This document shows positions 41,593 through 50,502 of a stretch of DNA of 60,327 nt, in pieces. Position 1 is the stretch's first letter. Each line of letters opens with the position of its first letter. Made by a program: the position numbers and the translations under genes. This DNA comes from an uncultured Lachnospiraceae bacterium (GTDB taxonomy: Bacteria > Bacillota > Clostridia > Lachnospirales > Lachnospiraceae): contig CAJUFN010000002.1 in assembly GCA_910585545.1 (NCBI GenBank), positions 1 through 60,327 on the forward strand. The letters are read 5' to 3'. The notes under the pieces were generated by a model. It had not been told where the DNA came from. It did no database searches and was given only the letters and a program-made list of their open reading frames with translations.

Positions 41593-41847
41593 TTATTTAA
41601 CTTTTTCCATAACTTCAACAAGTCTCCATCTTTTATCCTTAGATAATGGTCTTGTTTCCATAACTTTTACTTTGTCACCGATGTTGCATACGTTTTCTTC
41701 ATCATGTGCTTTCAATTTATATGTTCTCTTCACGATCTTGTTGTAAAGAGGATGTTTTACATGGTCTTCTACTGCAACTACAATTGTTTTATCCATTTTG
41801 TTGCTGACAACCTTACCAACTCGGGTTTTTCTAAGATTTCTTTCCAC
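41593..41847 (-). CDS. rpsQ: 30S ribosomal protein S17
   Basis: This 84-residue OB-fold protein has VGKVVSNKMDKTIVVAVEDH and ends RPLSKDKRWRLVEVMEKVK. It binds the 5' domain of 16S rRNA. It lies between rpmC and rplN as expected. Confidence 0.99.
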   Translation of the reverse strand: MERNLRKTRVGKVVSNKMDKTIVVAVEDHVKHPLYNKIVKRTYKLKAHDEENVCNIGDKVKVMETRPLSKDKRWRLVEVMEKVK

Positions 41848-41901
41848 CGTAATTCTCCTTTCCGCCGGACAGCGAATTTTCTATTTACTACGAGTTCCCA
41901 A

Positions 41902-42105
41902 TTATTCAGCAGCCTTCTGTGTGATCACTGTCTGAATTCTTGCGATATTTCTTCTTACTTCTTTAATTCTGCTTGTATTGTCCAACTGGTTTGTTGCGTT
42001 TTGGAATCTTAAATTGAAAAGTTCCTTTTTAGCAGCTACTAATTCTTCATTCAATTCTGCAGCTGATTTTGTCTTTAAATCTTCTACAAATTTATTAATT
42101 TTCAC
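41902..42105 (-). CDS. rpmC: 50S ribosomal protein L29
   Basis: This 67-residue two-helix protein reads MKINKFVEDLKTKSAAELNE from a GTG at 42105, with AAGGCGGTG upstream. The frame is open three codons earlier to another GTG. Its start lies inside the end of rplP (11-base overlap), so translation is probably coupled. Confidence 0.96.
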   Translation of the reverse strand: MKINKFVEDLKTKSAAELNEELVAAKKELFNLRFQNATNQLDNTSRIKEVRRNIARIQTVITQKAAE

Positions 42106-42532
42106 TGTTATCACCGCCTTCTAAGTCTGCGCGAGAAACTATTTTACATTTACAAGGTAACTTGTGTGTTGCAAGACGAAGAGCTTCTCTGGCTACTTCT
42201 TCAGATACACCGGCAATCTCGAACATTACGCGACCCGGTTTTACAACAGCTACCCAGTATTCTAATGTTCCTTTACCGGAACCCATACGAGTTTCAGCTG
42301 GTTTTGTAGTTACTGGTTTATCTGGGAATATTTTGATCCAAACTTTACCACCACGTTTGATATAACGTGTCATAGCAATACGGGCAGCCTCGATCTGGTT
42401 TGAACGGATCCAACATGGTTCCATTGCAACGATACCATATTCACCATTGGAAATCGTATTACCTCTCATGGCTTTACCTCTCATAGTGCCACGGAATTGT
42501 TTACGACGTTTAACTCTTTTTGGCATTAACAT
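42095..42532 (-). CDS. rplP: 50S ribosomal protein L16
   Basis: This 145-residue protein begins MLMPKRVKRRKQFRGTMRGK and carries RKQFRG and GSGKGTLEYWVAVVKPGRVM, the L16 hallmarks near the A site. Its start overlaps the rpsC stop. Confidence 0.98.
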   Translation of the reverse strand: MLMPKRVKRRKQFRGTMRGKAMRGNTISNGEYGIVAMEPCWIRSNQIEAARIAMTRYIKRGGKVWIKIFPDKPVTTKPAETRMGSGKGTLEYWVAVVKPGRVMFEIAGVSEEVAREALRLATHKLPCKCKIVSRADLEGGDNSEN

Positions 42533-43188
42533 TATTTATCGCTCCCTTCCTTACTTGCCTTTGTTGGAAGAACTTCGCCTTTATAAATCCAAACTTTCAC
42601 ACCAACTTTTCCGTATGTTGTGTCAGCTTCAGCGAATCCATAGTCAATATCTGCTCTTAATGTCTGAAGAGGAATAGTTCCTTCAGAATAGAATTCTGTA
42701 CGAGCCATATCTGCGCCGCCAAGACGTCCTGATACAGAAGTCTTAATTCCAAGCGCTCCGGCTTTCATTGTTCTGGACATGCAGGATTTCATTGCACGTC
42801 TGAAAGAGATACGGTTCTCCAACTGCTGAGCAATATTCTCAGCAACTAACTGAGCATCTTTATCCGGTCTTTTGATCTCTTTGATATCTACGATTAATTT
42901 TTTATCTGTAAATTTCTGAAGTTCTGCTTTTACTTTCTCGATCTCAGCTCCGCCTTTACCAATTACCACACCTGGTTTTGCTGTGTAAAGTATGATCTTC
43001 ACACGGTCAGAAGCTCTTTCGATCTCGATTTTAGAAACTCCGGCGCTATATAATTTCTTTTTAAGAAATGTTCTGATTTCATGGTCTTCTACTAAATTGT
43101 CAGCGAAGTTACCTTCTGCATACCATTTAGAATCCCAGTCTTTGATAATACCGACTCTTAAGCCATGAGGATTAACTTTCTGTCCCAT
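42532..43188 (-). CDS. rpsC: 30S ribosomal protein S3
   Basis: This 218-residue protein begins MGQKVNPHGLRVGIIKDWDS and has a KH domain with KPGVVIGKGGAEIEKVK. It lies at the mRNA entry channel of the 30S subunit. GGAGGGCAACA lies upstream. Confidence 0.99.
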   Translation of the reverse strand: MGQKVNPHGLRVGIIKDWDSKWYAEGNFADNLVEDHEIRTFLKKKLYSAGVSKIEIERASDRVKIILYTAKPGVVIGKGGAEIEKVKAELQKFTDKKLIVDIKEIKRPDKDAQLVAENIAQQLENRISFRRAMKSCMSRTMKAGALGIKTSVSGRLGGADMARTEFYSEGTIPLQTLRADIDYGFAEADTTYGKVGVKVWIYKGEVLPTKASKEGSDK

Positions 43189-43199
43189 TGTTGCCCTCC

Positions 43200-43586
43200 T
43201 TATCTTTCATTAAGCACTACTGTGATATGACTCATTCTTTTTTCGATTCTATAAGCTCTACCCTGTGCTCTAGGTCTGATTCTCTTCATTGTTGGTCCTT
43301 TATTTGCGAAGCATTCTTCAACATAAAGTTTGTCAACACTCATTCCGTTATTGTTTTCAGCGTTAGCAATCGCTGATTCTAATAATTTTTTAATAATGCT
43401 TGAAGCATATCTTGGATTGTATGTCAAAATACCAAGTGCTGTCTGTACATCCTTACCTCTGATGGCATCTAATACGAAACATGCTTTCTGAACAGAAACT
43501 CTAGCGTAAGATATCTTAGCTGATGGTCTTGTGTCTTTATTAGCATTTCTTTCTCTTTTAATTTGGGATCTATGTCCTTTTGCCAT
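43200..43586 (-). CDS. rplV: 50S ribosomal protein L22
   Basis: This 128-residue protein has the extended hairpin region ending RIRPRAQGRAYRIEKRMSHI that lines the peptide exit tunnel. It lies between rpsS and rpsC. GGAGGGTTCATCC precedes the start. Confidence 0.98.
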   Translation of the reverse strand: MAKGHRSQIKRERNANKDTRPSAKISYARVSVQKACFVLDAIRGKDVQTALGILTYNPRYASSIIKKLLESAIANAENNNGMSVDKLYVEECFANKGPTMKRIRPRAQGRAYRIEKRMSHITVVLNER

Positions 43587-43617
43587 GGATGAACCCTCCT
43601 TTCGAATACGTTATCTA

Positions 43618-43899
43618 TTATCTAACTCTTGATTTCTTTTCGTCTTTTCCGTGTCCTCTATATGTTCTTGTTGCAACGAACTCGCCGAGTTTGTGTCCAA
43701 CCATATCTTCTGTCACATATACAGGTACGTGCTTTCTTCCGTCATGAACAGCAATTGTATGTCCGATGAACTGTGGGAAGATCGTAGAACGACGGGACCA
43801 TGTTTTGATAACAGCCTTGTCTCCGTTTGCGTTCATAGCTTCGACTTTCTTTAACAGACTCGCGTCTGCGAATGGTCCTTTTTTAAGTGAACGTGCCAT
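43618..43899 (-). CDS. rpsS: 30S ribosomal protein S19
   Basis: This 93-residue protein begins MARSLKKGPFADASLLKKVE and has SRRSTIFPQFIGHTIAVHDG and GHKLGEFVATRTYRGH. It forms part of the 30S head with S13. Confidence 0.99.
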   Translation of the reverse strand: MARSLKKGPFADASLLKKVEAMNANGDKAVIKTWSRRSTIFPQFIGHTIAVHDGRKHVPVYVTEDMVGHKLGEFVATRTYRGHGKDEKKSRVR

Positions 43900-43913
43900 A
43901 GGTTCTAACCTCC

Positions 43914-44756
43914 TTATTTGATACCTTTACCGTCTCTTCTTCTGATAATCATCTTATTAGACTGTTTGTTTTTCTTACGTGTCTTAAGACCAAGTGCTGG
44001 TTTACCCCAAGGTGTGGACGGACCTGGACGACCGATACCACATTTACCTTCACCACCACCGTGCGGATGGTCATTCGGGTTCATTACGGAACCGCGTACT
44101 GTTGGTCTGATACCCATGTGACGTTTACGTCCGGCTTTACCAACATTGATAAGGTTATGATCTCCGTTACCAACAACGCCGATGGATGCACGACAGATGC
44201 TTGGCACCATTCTCATCTCTCCTGAAGGAAGACGAAGTGTTGCGTACTTTCCTTCTTTCGCCATTAACTGAGCGCTGTTTCCAGCTGAACGAACTAACTG
44301 TCCGCCATGTCCCGGATATAACTCGATGTTGTGTACCTGTGTACCTACAGGGATTGCAGAAAGCGGTAAGCAGTTACCTACATGGATTTCAGCGTCCGGT
44401 CCGTTCATGATCTTCATGCCGTCTTTGAGTCCTTCCGGAGCTAAGATATATGCTTTCTGTCCATCTTCATAACAGATAAGAGCGATGTTCGCAGATCTGT
44501 TCGGGTCGTATTCGATACCAAGAACGGTTGCTGCGATACCATCTTTATTTCTCTTAAAGTCGATAATTCTATATTTTCTTTTTTCTCCGCCTCCGCGGTG
44601 TCTTACAGTGATTTTACCTTGTGCATTACGTCCGGCTGTTTTCTTTAAAGATACTACTAAGGATTTTTCCGGAGTAGTTTTTGTGATCTCTGAGAAATCA
44701 GAACCAGTCATATGTCTTCTGGAAGGTGTATATGGGCTGTATGTTTTAATTCCCAT
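43914..44756 (-). CDS. rplB: 50S ribosomal protein L2
   Basis: This 280-residue protein begins MGIKTYSPYTPSRRHMTGSD and ends with the RGSVMNPNDHPHGGGEGKCG region near the peptidyl-transferase centre. The ATG at 44756 has AAGGAGTGACAGTA upstream. Confidence 0.99.
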   Translation of the reverse strand: MGIKTYSPYTPSRRHMTGSDFSEITKTTPEKSLVVSLKKTAGRNAQGKITVRHRGGGEKRKYRIIDFKRNKDGIAATVLGIEYDPNRSANIALICYEDGQKAYILAPEGLKDGMKIMNGPDAEIHVGNCLPLSAIPVGTQVHNIELYPGHGGQLVRSAGNSAQLMAKEGKYATLRLPSGEMRMVPSICRASIGVVGNGDHNLINVGKAGRKRHMGIRPTVRGSVMNPNDHPHGGGEGKCGIGRPGPSTPWGKPALGLKTRKKNKQSNKMIIRRRDGKGIK

Positions 44757-44832
44757 TACTGTCACTCCTTTCAATTCATGTTTATTGTCGCGGTTTCATT
44801 CCGCATATTGTTAAGTTTCATGAAGCTGTTTC

Positions 44833-45132
44833 TTACAGTCCTGCGAAGATCTCGATGTCTGCTGAATCTTCTGTAAGCTGTACGATCGCTTTCTTTGTCT
44901 TAGCTGTTTTACCGAATGTCATTCCACGTCTTTTTGTTTTACCATCAAGATTCATTGTGTTAACGCCTTTTACTTTTGTTCCTTCGAACATTTTTTCAAC
45001 AGCTTCTTTAATCTGACTCTTAGTTGCATCTGGATGTACTAAGAATGTGTATTTCTTGTCTGCCATAACTGACATACTCTTTTCAGTAATAACTGGTTTG
45101 AGGATTACGTCATAATACTGTATGTTTGCCAT
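44833..45132 (-). CDS. rplW: 50S ribosomal protein L23
   Basis: This 99-residue protein has DVILKPVITEKSMSVMADKK and FGKTAKTKKAIVQL. It docks signal recognition particle and trigger factor at the exit tunnel. It overlaps the rplD stop by one base. Confidence 0.98.
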   Translation of the reverse strand: MANIQYYDVILKPVITEKSMSVMADKKYTFLVHPDATKSQIKEAVEKMFEGTKVKGVNTMNLDGKTKRRGMTFGKTAKTKKAIVQLTEDSADIEIFAGL

Positions 45133-45752
45133 TATGCATACACCTCCTCGATATTAGCTACAGCTGCTTTTGTAGTAACAACTGTGTTGTATTTCATGAT
45201 ATCGTACACATTGATCGTGTTTGTTCCTGCTGTTTTTACACCAGCAATATTTCTTGCAGATAATTCTGCGTTTTTATTTCCATCCTCAAGAACAACTAAA
45301 GCTTTGCTTACGTTTAAGTTGTTCAGCATGTTCTGGAAGTTCTTTGTCTTGATCTCGCCGAAGTTCATTTCGTCGATCACGATGAATTTATTTTCTTCTA
45401 CTCTTGATGTAAGAGCGGATTTAAGTGCTGCTCTCTTTTCTTTTTTGTTTAATTTGAAAGAGTAGTCTCTTGGTGTTGGAGCGAATACAACTCCGCCGCC
45501 TGTCCATTGAGGAGCTCTTGTTGAACCTTGTCTTGCATGACCTGTTCCTTTTTGTCTCCATGGTTTTCTTCCGCCGCCGGAAACTTCAGAACGTGTTTTT
45601 GCTTTCTGTGTTCCTTGACGTTTGTTTGCGAGCTGGCTTACAACTGCCATGTGTACTAAGTGTTCATTTACTTCAACACCGAATACAGCATCGTTCAAGT
45701 CGATTGTACCAACTTCTTTACCTTCGATATTGTAAACAGATACGTTTGCCAT
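45132..45752 (-). CDS. rplD: 50S ribosomal protein L4
   Basis: This 206-residue protein has the tunnel loop KTRSEVSGGGRKPWRQKGTG and ARQGSTRAPQWTGGG. In proteobacteria L4 also represses the S10 operon through its leader; here a structured leader exists but L4 control is unproven. Confidence 0.99.
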   Translation of the reverse strand: MANVSVYNIEGKEVGTIDLNDAVFGVEVNEHLVHMAVVSQLANKRQGTQKAKTRSEVSGGGRKPWRQKGTGHARQGSTRAPQWTGGGVVFAPTPRDYSFKLNKKEKRAALKSALTSRVEENKFIVIDEMNFGEIKTKNFQNMLNNLNVSKALVVLEDGNKNAELSARNIAGVKTAGTNTINVYDIMKYNTVVTTKAAVANIEEVYA

Positions 45753-45781
45753 CTGTGTGTTCCTCCTTTCTTAGTTAAAGC

Positions 45782-46459
45782 CTAGGCTTTTACTGTTTCC
45801 TTGATTGTTACAAGAGATTTCTTAGGTCCTGGTACTGAGCCTTTTACTAAGATTAAGTTGTTTTCTGCATCTACTCTTACTACTTCAAGATTCTGGATTG
45901 TGATTCTCTTGTTACCCATCTGTCCTGGCATTTTTTTGCCTTTGAATACTTTACTTGGATCAGATGCTGCACCGTTGGAACCTGCATGGCGATGGAATTT
46001 AGAACCGTGAGCCATAGGTCCTCTGTGCTGGTTGTGTCTCTTGATAGCGCCCTGGAAGCCTTTACCTTTGGAGATCGCAGTTGCGTCTACTTTGTCGCCT
46101 GCCGCAAAGATATCTGCTTTGATTTCCTGAGCTAATGTGTACTCAGATGCGTTTTCAAATTTGAATTCTCTTACAAATCTCTTTCCTGAAACACCAGCTT
46201 TGTCAAAGTGTCCTTTTTCAGCCTTTGTCACACCATGTCTGTGTGCGATTTCTTTTTTGCCGTTTTTGTCTTTGCTGACGATTTTATCTTTCTTGTCAAC
46301 AAATCCAACCTGAACAGCGTCGTAACCGTCGTTCTCTACAGTTTTGATCTGTGTTACTACACATGGACCAGCCTGAAGTACAGTTACCGGAGTCAATACT
46401 CCGTCTTCGTTGAAGATTTGAGTCATTCCGACTTTTGTAGCTAAGATAGCTTTCTTCAT
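45782..46459 (-). CDS. rplC: 50S ribosomal protein L3
   Basis: This 225-residue protein has MKKAILATKVGMTQIFNEDG at the start and HRGPMAHGSKFHRHAGSNGA near residue 145. It is about 15 residues longer than usual because of a charged insertion around 57-80 (KDKIVSKDKNGKKEI). AGGAGGTAAAAATA precedes the start. Confidence 0.98.
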   Translation of the reverse strand: MKKAILATKVGMTQIFNEDGVLTPVTVLQAGPCVVTQIKTVENDGYDAVQVGFVDKKDKIVSKDKNGKKEIAHRHGVTKAEKGHFDKAGVSGKRFVREFKFENASEYTLAQEIKADIFAAGDKVDATAISKGKGFQGAIKRHNQHRGPMAHGSKFHRHAGSNGAASDPSKVFKGKKMPGQMGNKRITIQNLEVVRVDAENNLILVKGSVPGPKKSLVTIKETVKA

Positions 46460-46534
46460 TATTTTTACCTCCTGTGATTTACAGCGGAACGCGATTTCTT
46501 CGCGCTCATCCTAAATTTTAGGATTGATACTGTC

Positions 46535-46852
46535 TTATTTGTTTTTCATTTTGATATCGATGTATACACCAGCCGGCATTTCTAATCTTGATAATGCGTC
46601 CACAGTTTTCTGTGTCGGTGCAATGATATCGATGAGTCTCTTATGAGTTCTCTGTTCGAACTGCTCTCTGGAATCTTTATATTTGTGAACCGCTCTTAAG
46701 ATTGTTACTACTTCTTTCTTTGTCGGAAGTGGTACCGGTCCGCTTACCTGTGCTCCATTCTTCTTTACAGTTTCGATGATTTTTTTTGCAGATGCATCAA
46801 CCAGCTGGTGATCATATGCTTTCAATGTGATTCTCATTACTTGACTTGCCAT
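46535..46852 (-). CDS. rpsJ: 30S ribosomal protein S10
   Basis: This 105-residue protein has MRITLKAYDHQLVDASAKKI and GPVPLPTKKEVVTILRA. It is the first gene of the S10 operon. AAGGAGGCGACTTTTTTT lies upstream and the leader is about 245 bases long. Confidence 0.99.
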   Translation of the reverse strand: MASQVMRITLKAYDHQLVDASAKKIIETVKKNGAQVSGPVPLPTKKEVVTILRAVHKYKDSREQFEQRTHKRLIDIIAPTQKTVDALSRLEMPAGVYIDIKMKNK

Positions 46853-46856
46853 AAAA

Positions 46857-47098
46857 AAAGTCGCCTCCTTTTCGTACTTTTACGTTCAGTACGACAAGCG
46901 GTGACTGTACACTCTCCCGTGTGTGTCCTTATATACTCACACGTTGTTTCCATATCTCAATGGACGTTATTGATTCGTACAGTGACTTGTCGCCAGTTTC
47001 CTAACTTGACATTCGCTCCACGGAAAACCTTCATATGTTCTGGTCTACTCCCATCCCACAAGCAGCAACCTCACGTTTCACAGCTATCATGTCACAGC
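46857..47098 (-). promoter_or_regulatory. Structured 5' leader of the S10 operon
   Basis: The leader of about 245 bases between promoter and rpsJ contains CGACAAG...TGACTGTAC (46892-46910) that pairs with GTACAGTGACTTGTCG (46977-46992) with an internal bulge. Enclosed hairpins include ACAC/GTGT near 46909-46925. The closed multi-branch form suggests an autoregulatory or attenuation leader. I cannot assign it to a known r-protein leader class. Confidence 0.55.
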
Positions 47099-47104
47099 TT
47101 TTTA

Positions 47105-47133
47105 AGTATACAAGATTGTTTTTTACATTTCAA
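47105..47133 (-). promoter_or_regulatory. Promoter of the S10-spc-alpha operon
   Basis: On the minus strand TTGAAA (47133-47128) and TATACT (47110-47105) have a 17-base spacer. Predicted transcription start is near 47099. Confidence 0.75.
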
Positions 47134-47197
47134 GTACTTTATTATTTTTTTTGTATTTTTTTAAGAACAATCTTTTTTTGCATTTTATACCGTAATT

Positions 47198-47434
47198 TCA
47201 TACCATACATTCATGCAGGGCTTCTTCATCGATACCTGCTTTTTGCAAAACTTCCTTTATCGCTTCCTTGCATCCTAACCCGGCGCACCATGCAAGCCCG
47301 CAGCCTGCTGTGATCGCCCGCGGTACCGGAATAAGACGCCCTTCTACGTTTTGTGCCTTGCAAACCTTCTCAAACGCAATCGCATCCGCTGTGGTATGAA
47401 AGGTAATTACTAGTTTTAATTCTTTTTTTCTCAT
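47198..47434 (-). CDS. DUF3343 protein, putative Se/S carrier
   Basis: This 78-residue protein has the DUF3343 pattern ITFHTTADAIAFEKVCKAQN and a Cys-rich GCGLAWCAGLGC segment. Members are thought to carry selenium or sulfur between a desulfurase and selenophosphate synthase, but direct proof is limited. It is the last gene of the selenium module. Confidence 0.78.
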   Translation of the reverse strand: MRKKELKLVITFHTTADAIAFEKVCKAQNVEGRLIPVPRAITAGCGLAWCAGLGCKEAIKEVLQKAGIDEEALHECMV

Positions 47435-47479
47435 TTTTATATTTCCGATTTCTTATGTTGTCTAACTTTCTTCTTCCTT

Positions 47480-48619
47480 CTATCCTTCACAGGCCAACTC
47501 TCTCACTGCTGCTATCACAGCTTCTACTTCTTCTTCCTTATTATAATGGGAAAAACTAAATCTCACTGCTCCTTGCTCAACTGTTCCAAGTGCCTTGTGC
47601 ATCAGTGGAGCACAGTGCGCCCCTGGTCTTGTTGATATTCCGTACCGGACAAGAAGCTCATCGCTTACTTCCGAAGAGTCATAATCTCCAATATTCAATG
47701 CCACGATTGGACAACGCTTCGTCGTTTCAAAGTCTCCATAAATCTTTACACCTGGTATTTCCTTTACTCCTTCGTAAAACCTTCGCATATATTTCTGCTG
47801 CGTTTCCCGAATCACATCCATCCCTGTTCTTTCGATATATTCTAAAGCCGCTCCAAGTCCGGCAATTCCGTGTCCATTGAGTGTTCCTGCCTCCAATGCT
47901 GCCGGCATCTCCTGCGGATGCTGTTTGTTATAGCTATCTACGCCGCTGCCCCCGCTCTTTAATGGTGCAAGGCAAATTCCTTCTCTTACATACATGCCGC
48001 CGGTTCCTTGCGGTCCCAAAAGACTTTTATGTCCGGTAAAGCACAGAATGTCAATGTGCATTTTTTGCACATCGATCGGAAATACCCCTGCTGTCTGGGA
48101 GGCATCCACAACAAATAGTATGCTATGTTTATTTGCAAGCATTCCAACGCTTTCAATATCAATCATATTCCCGGTGAGATTCGAACCGTGCGTGCACACA
48201 ATCATCTTTGTGTTCTTTTTCACCGCCTGCTCAATCGCTTCATAGTGAATTCTGCCTTTCTCATCGCATGGAATAAATGTAAGTTCCACTCCTGTTTCTT
48301 CCATATTATATAGAGGCCTTAACACCGAGTTATGCTCCAACACCGTCGTAATCACATGATCACCTGGTTTTAAGCTGCCCCGGATTGCGATATTAAGGCT
48401 TTCCGTAGCATTATTTGTAAAGACAATTCTCTTCGGGCTCTCGCTTCCTAATAGTCTCGCCAGTTTCTCTCTCGTATCAAAAATCACCCTCGCCGCTCCA
48501 AGAGAAGCTTCGCCCGCTCCCCTGCCCGCATTCCCAAAAGAAGTCATTGCATTTACTACTGCCTCGATTACTTCTTTTGGCTTTTGCATCGTTGTCGCTG
48601 CATTATCCATATATATCAT
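47480..48619 (-). CDS. Cysteine desulfurase/selenocysteine lyase-like aminotransferase
   Basis: This 379-residue class V aminotransferase starts MIYMDNAATTMQKPKEV. The PLP Lys is in CFTGHKSLLGPQG and a Cys is in PGAHCAPLMHK. It matches the subgroup often encoded with selD and DUF3343, thought to release selenium or sulfur from (seleno)cysteine. The ATG at 48619 has AAGGAGTTTTGAA upstream; the longer frame overlaps selD. Its preference for Se or S is inferred from the neighbours. Confidence 0.85.
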   Translation of the reverse strand: MIYMDNAATTMQKPKEVIEAVVNAMTSFGNAGRGAGEASLGAARVIFDTREKLARLLGSESPKRIVFTNNATESLNIAIRGSLKPGDHVITTVLEHNSVLRPLYNMEETGVELTFIPCDEKGRIHYEAIEQAVKKNTKMIVCTHGSNLTGNMIDIESVGMLANKHSILFVVDASQTAGVFPIDVQKMHIDILCFTGHKSLLGPQGTGGMYVREGICLAPLKSGGSGVDSYNKQHPQEMPAALEAGTLNGHGIAGLGAALEYIERTGMDVIRETQQKYMRRFYEGVKEIPGVKIYGDFETTKRCPIVALNIGDYDSSEVSDELLVRYGISTRPGAHCAPLMHKALGTVEQGAVRFSFSHYNKEEEVEAVIAAVRELACEG

Positions 48620-48630
48620 TTCAAAACTCC

Positions 48631-49677
48631 TTATATCAAACGGATATATTTTCCATCCGGTTCTCTCTTGCAAACCTGCCCGATCACAGATGCCTTCGTA
48701 TCCAAATGCTTCTTCTCAAAATCCTCCATGATACTTTCTGCTTCTTCTTTTGATACGCTCATCAAAAGTCCGCCCGATGTCTGTGGGTCATATAGCAAAT
48801 CCATAAAATGCTCTTCTATATTGCGTGCCTCTACAAACCTCTCATTATGCTTGCGGTTATTATACGCTCCCGCCGGAACGAATCCCATTTTCGCATAGTC
48901 AATTGCATTTTCAAAATAAGTAATCTTATGCACGTCCAATTCCAACGTCACATCGCTTGCCGCCGCCATCTCCCGGCCATGACCAATCACTCCAAATCCC
49001 GTCACGTCCGTGCAAGCATGAATATGATATTTTTCTGACACCTCTTTTGCTTTTTTATTCAAGGAAGTCATGGAAGCCAAAACTTGTTTCAGCGCCTCAT
49101 CCGAAGCACACTCTCCTTTGATAGCAGTATTGACAATACCACTGCCAACAGGTTTTGTGAGAATCAAAATATCCTCTGGCTTACAGCCATAATTTTTATA
49201 CAGTTTCTTTGGATGCGCAAATCCGGTGACACTCAATCCGTATTTTGGCACGTCATCCTGAATGCTATGCCCCCCTGCCAAAACAGCGCCCGCTTCTCTT
49301 ACCTTATCCGCTCCTCCTGCAAGAATCTCGCCTAAGATTGAAGGATCAAGGCAATTCGGAAAAGCCACAATATTCAGCGCTATCTTCGGCTCGCCTCCCA
49401 TGGCATACACATCACTCAATGCATTGGCTGCCGCAATCTGACCGAATATATATGGGTCATCGACAACCGGTGTAAAGAAATCCAGCGTCTGAATGAGCGC
49501 AATATCTTCTGTGATTTTGTATACGGCAGCATCATCGGATGTTTCGATTCCGACAAGCATCCTTTCATCATAAAACTTCGGCAGCTTTCCCAAGACCTCA
49601 GAGAGAATATTCGGGCCTATTTTCGCCGCACAACCGGATGCCTTCGTCATCTGTGTCAATCTTATATCCTTCATCAT
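48631..49677 (-). CDS. selD: Selenophosphate synthase
   Basis: This 348-residue enzyme makes selenophosphate from selenide and ATP. The active-site Cys is in SGCAAKIGP (residues 14-22), with the catalytic Lys three residues later. It is the Cys form; no in-frame TGA replaces it. Further motifs are ETSDDAAVYKI and YDPQTSGGLLMSV. GGGGAGGAG lies upstream. It sits between yedF and the desulfurase-like gene. No selA, selB or selC is seen here. Confidence 0.96.
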   Translation of the reverse strand: MMKDIRLTQMTKASGCAAKIGPNILSEVLGKLPKFYDERMLVGIETSDDAAVYKITEDIALIQTLDFFTPVVDDPYIFGQIAAANALSDVYAMGGEPKIALNIVAFPNCLDPSILGEILAGGADKVREAGAVLAGGHSIQDDVPKYGLSVTGFAHPKKLYKNYGCKPEDILILTKPVGSGIVNTAIKGECASDEALKQVLASMTSLNKKAKEVSEKYHIHACTDVTGFGVIGHGREMAAASDVTLELDVHKITYFENAIDYAKMGFVPAGAYNNRKHNERFVEARNIEEHFMDLLYDPQTSGGLLMSVSKEEAESIMEDFEKKHLDTKASVIGQVCKREPDGKYIRLI

Positions 49678-49724
49678 CTTTATCTCCTCCCCTTTCTTTC
49701 ATTTACATGCATATTCCCGGGCAA

Positions 49725-50327
49725 TTACGGCTGAACAATTTTTCCTGCTCCTGCCATCTTTTCTACGATACTGTACATATTCGTCACGGAACCAACCGCA
49801 AGTTTCTCGGTTAATCCATAATAATTAAGGCAGGTTCCGCATGTGAGGATTTCTACACCTTGCGCCTCCAAATGTTTTAAATCTTCAAGGGAATCAGAGC
49901 CTTCTACCGTTAATGTTGCGCCGCCATTATAAAAAAGCATCGTTTTAGGCAAGGTGTCAAGCTGCGTCACCGCAAAGATAAAACCTTTGATCAATATCTT
50001 CCCGAGTTCATCATTGCCAGTTCCCATGCGGTCAGAAGAAATCACGATAATCGTATTCTCTCTTCGATCGGGAATGCAGGCTACCTCTTCTTCCTCCACG
50101 CTCAAAACGTCACCTATCTGAATCCTGATTTTAAATTCTTTTTCCGCAATTCTTTCGGAAGCAACACTCCCGCCTAAGGTTTTTGCCATCTTGGTAACAT
50201 TTTGCACTGCAACCTCATTATCCACAAGTACCTCAACCAATTCCGATCCAGTCAACGCCTCGATTGCTTTTTTTGTTTTGATTACCGGAATCGGACAGTT
50301 ATCCCCTATTGCATTTACCTGTATCAT
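49725..50327 (-). CDS. yedF: YedF-type selenium metabolism protein
   Basis: This 200-residue protein has a TusA-like N-domain with the Cys motif DNCPIPVIKTKKA (about 8-20) and a DsrE-like C-domain ending SIVEKMAGAGKIVQP. The YedF family is linked to selenium delivery. The ATG at 50327 has GGAGGGTAATAAA upstream; the longer frame lacks a site. It begins the yedF-selD-desulfurase-DUF3343 operon. Confidence 0.88.
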   Translation of the reverse strand: MIQVNAIGDNCPIPVIKTKKAIEALTGSELVEVLVDNEVAVQNVTKMAKTLGGSVASERIAEKEFKIRIQIGDVLSVEEEEVACIPDRRENTIIVISSDRMGTGNDELGKILIKGFIFAVTQLDTLPKTMLFYNGGATLTVEGSDSLEDLKHLEAQGVEILTCGTCLNYYGLTEKLAVGSVTNMYSIVEKMAGAGKIVQP

Positions 50328-50502
50328 TTTATTACCCTCCATTATTATCTTCATATTAATTCCGTCATGTCTGAACGAATGCTTATTTTCTGATAAGATT
50401 ATACCTGATATGTTGGAATATTGCATTGTTTTTTGGAAAGATAACTGGTATAATTGCGTTTAGTTATCAAGAATACTACTTCATTTTGAAAGGAATATAG
50501 AT

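Noticed and set aside
48631..49677. Selenocysteine codon in selD
   Set aside because: The active site is an ordinary Cys codon in SGCAAKIGP and the frame has no internal TGA.
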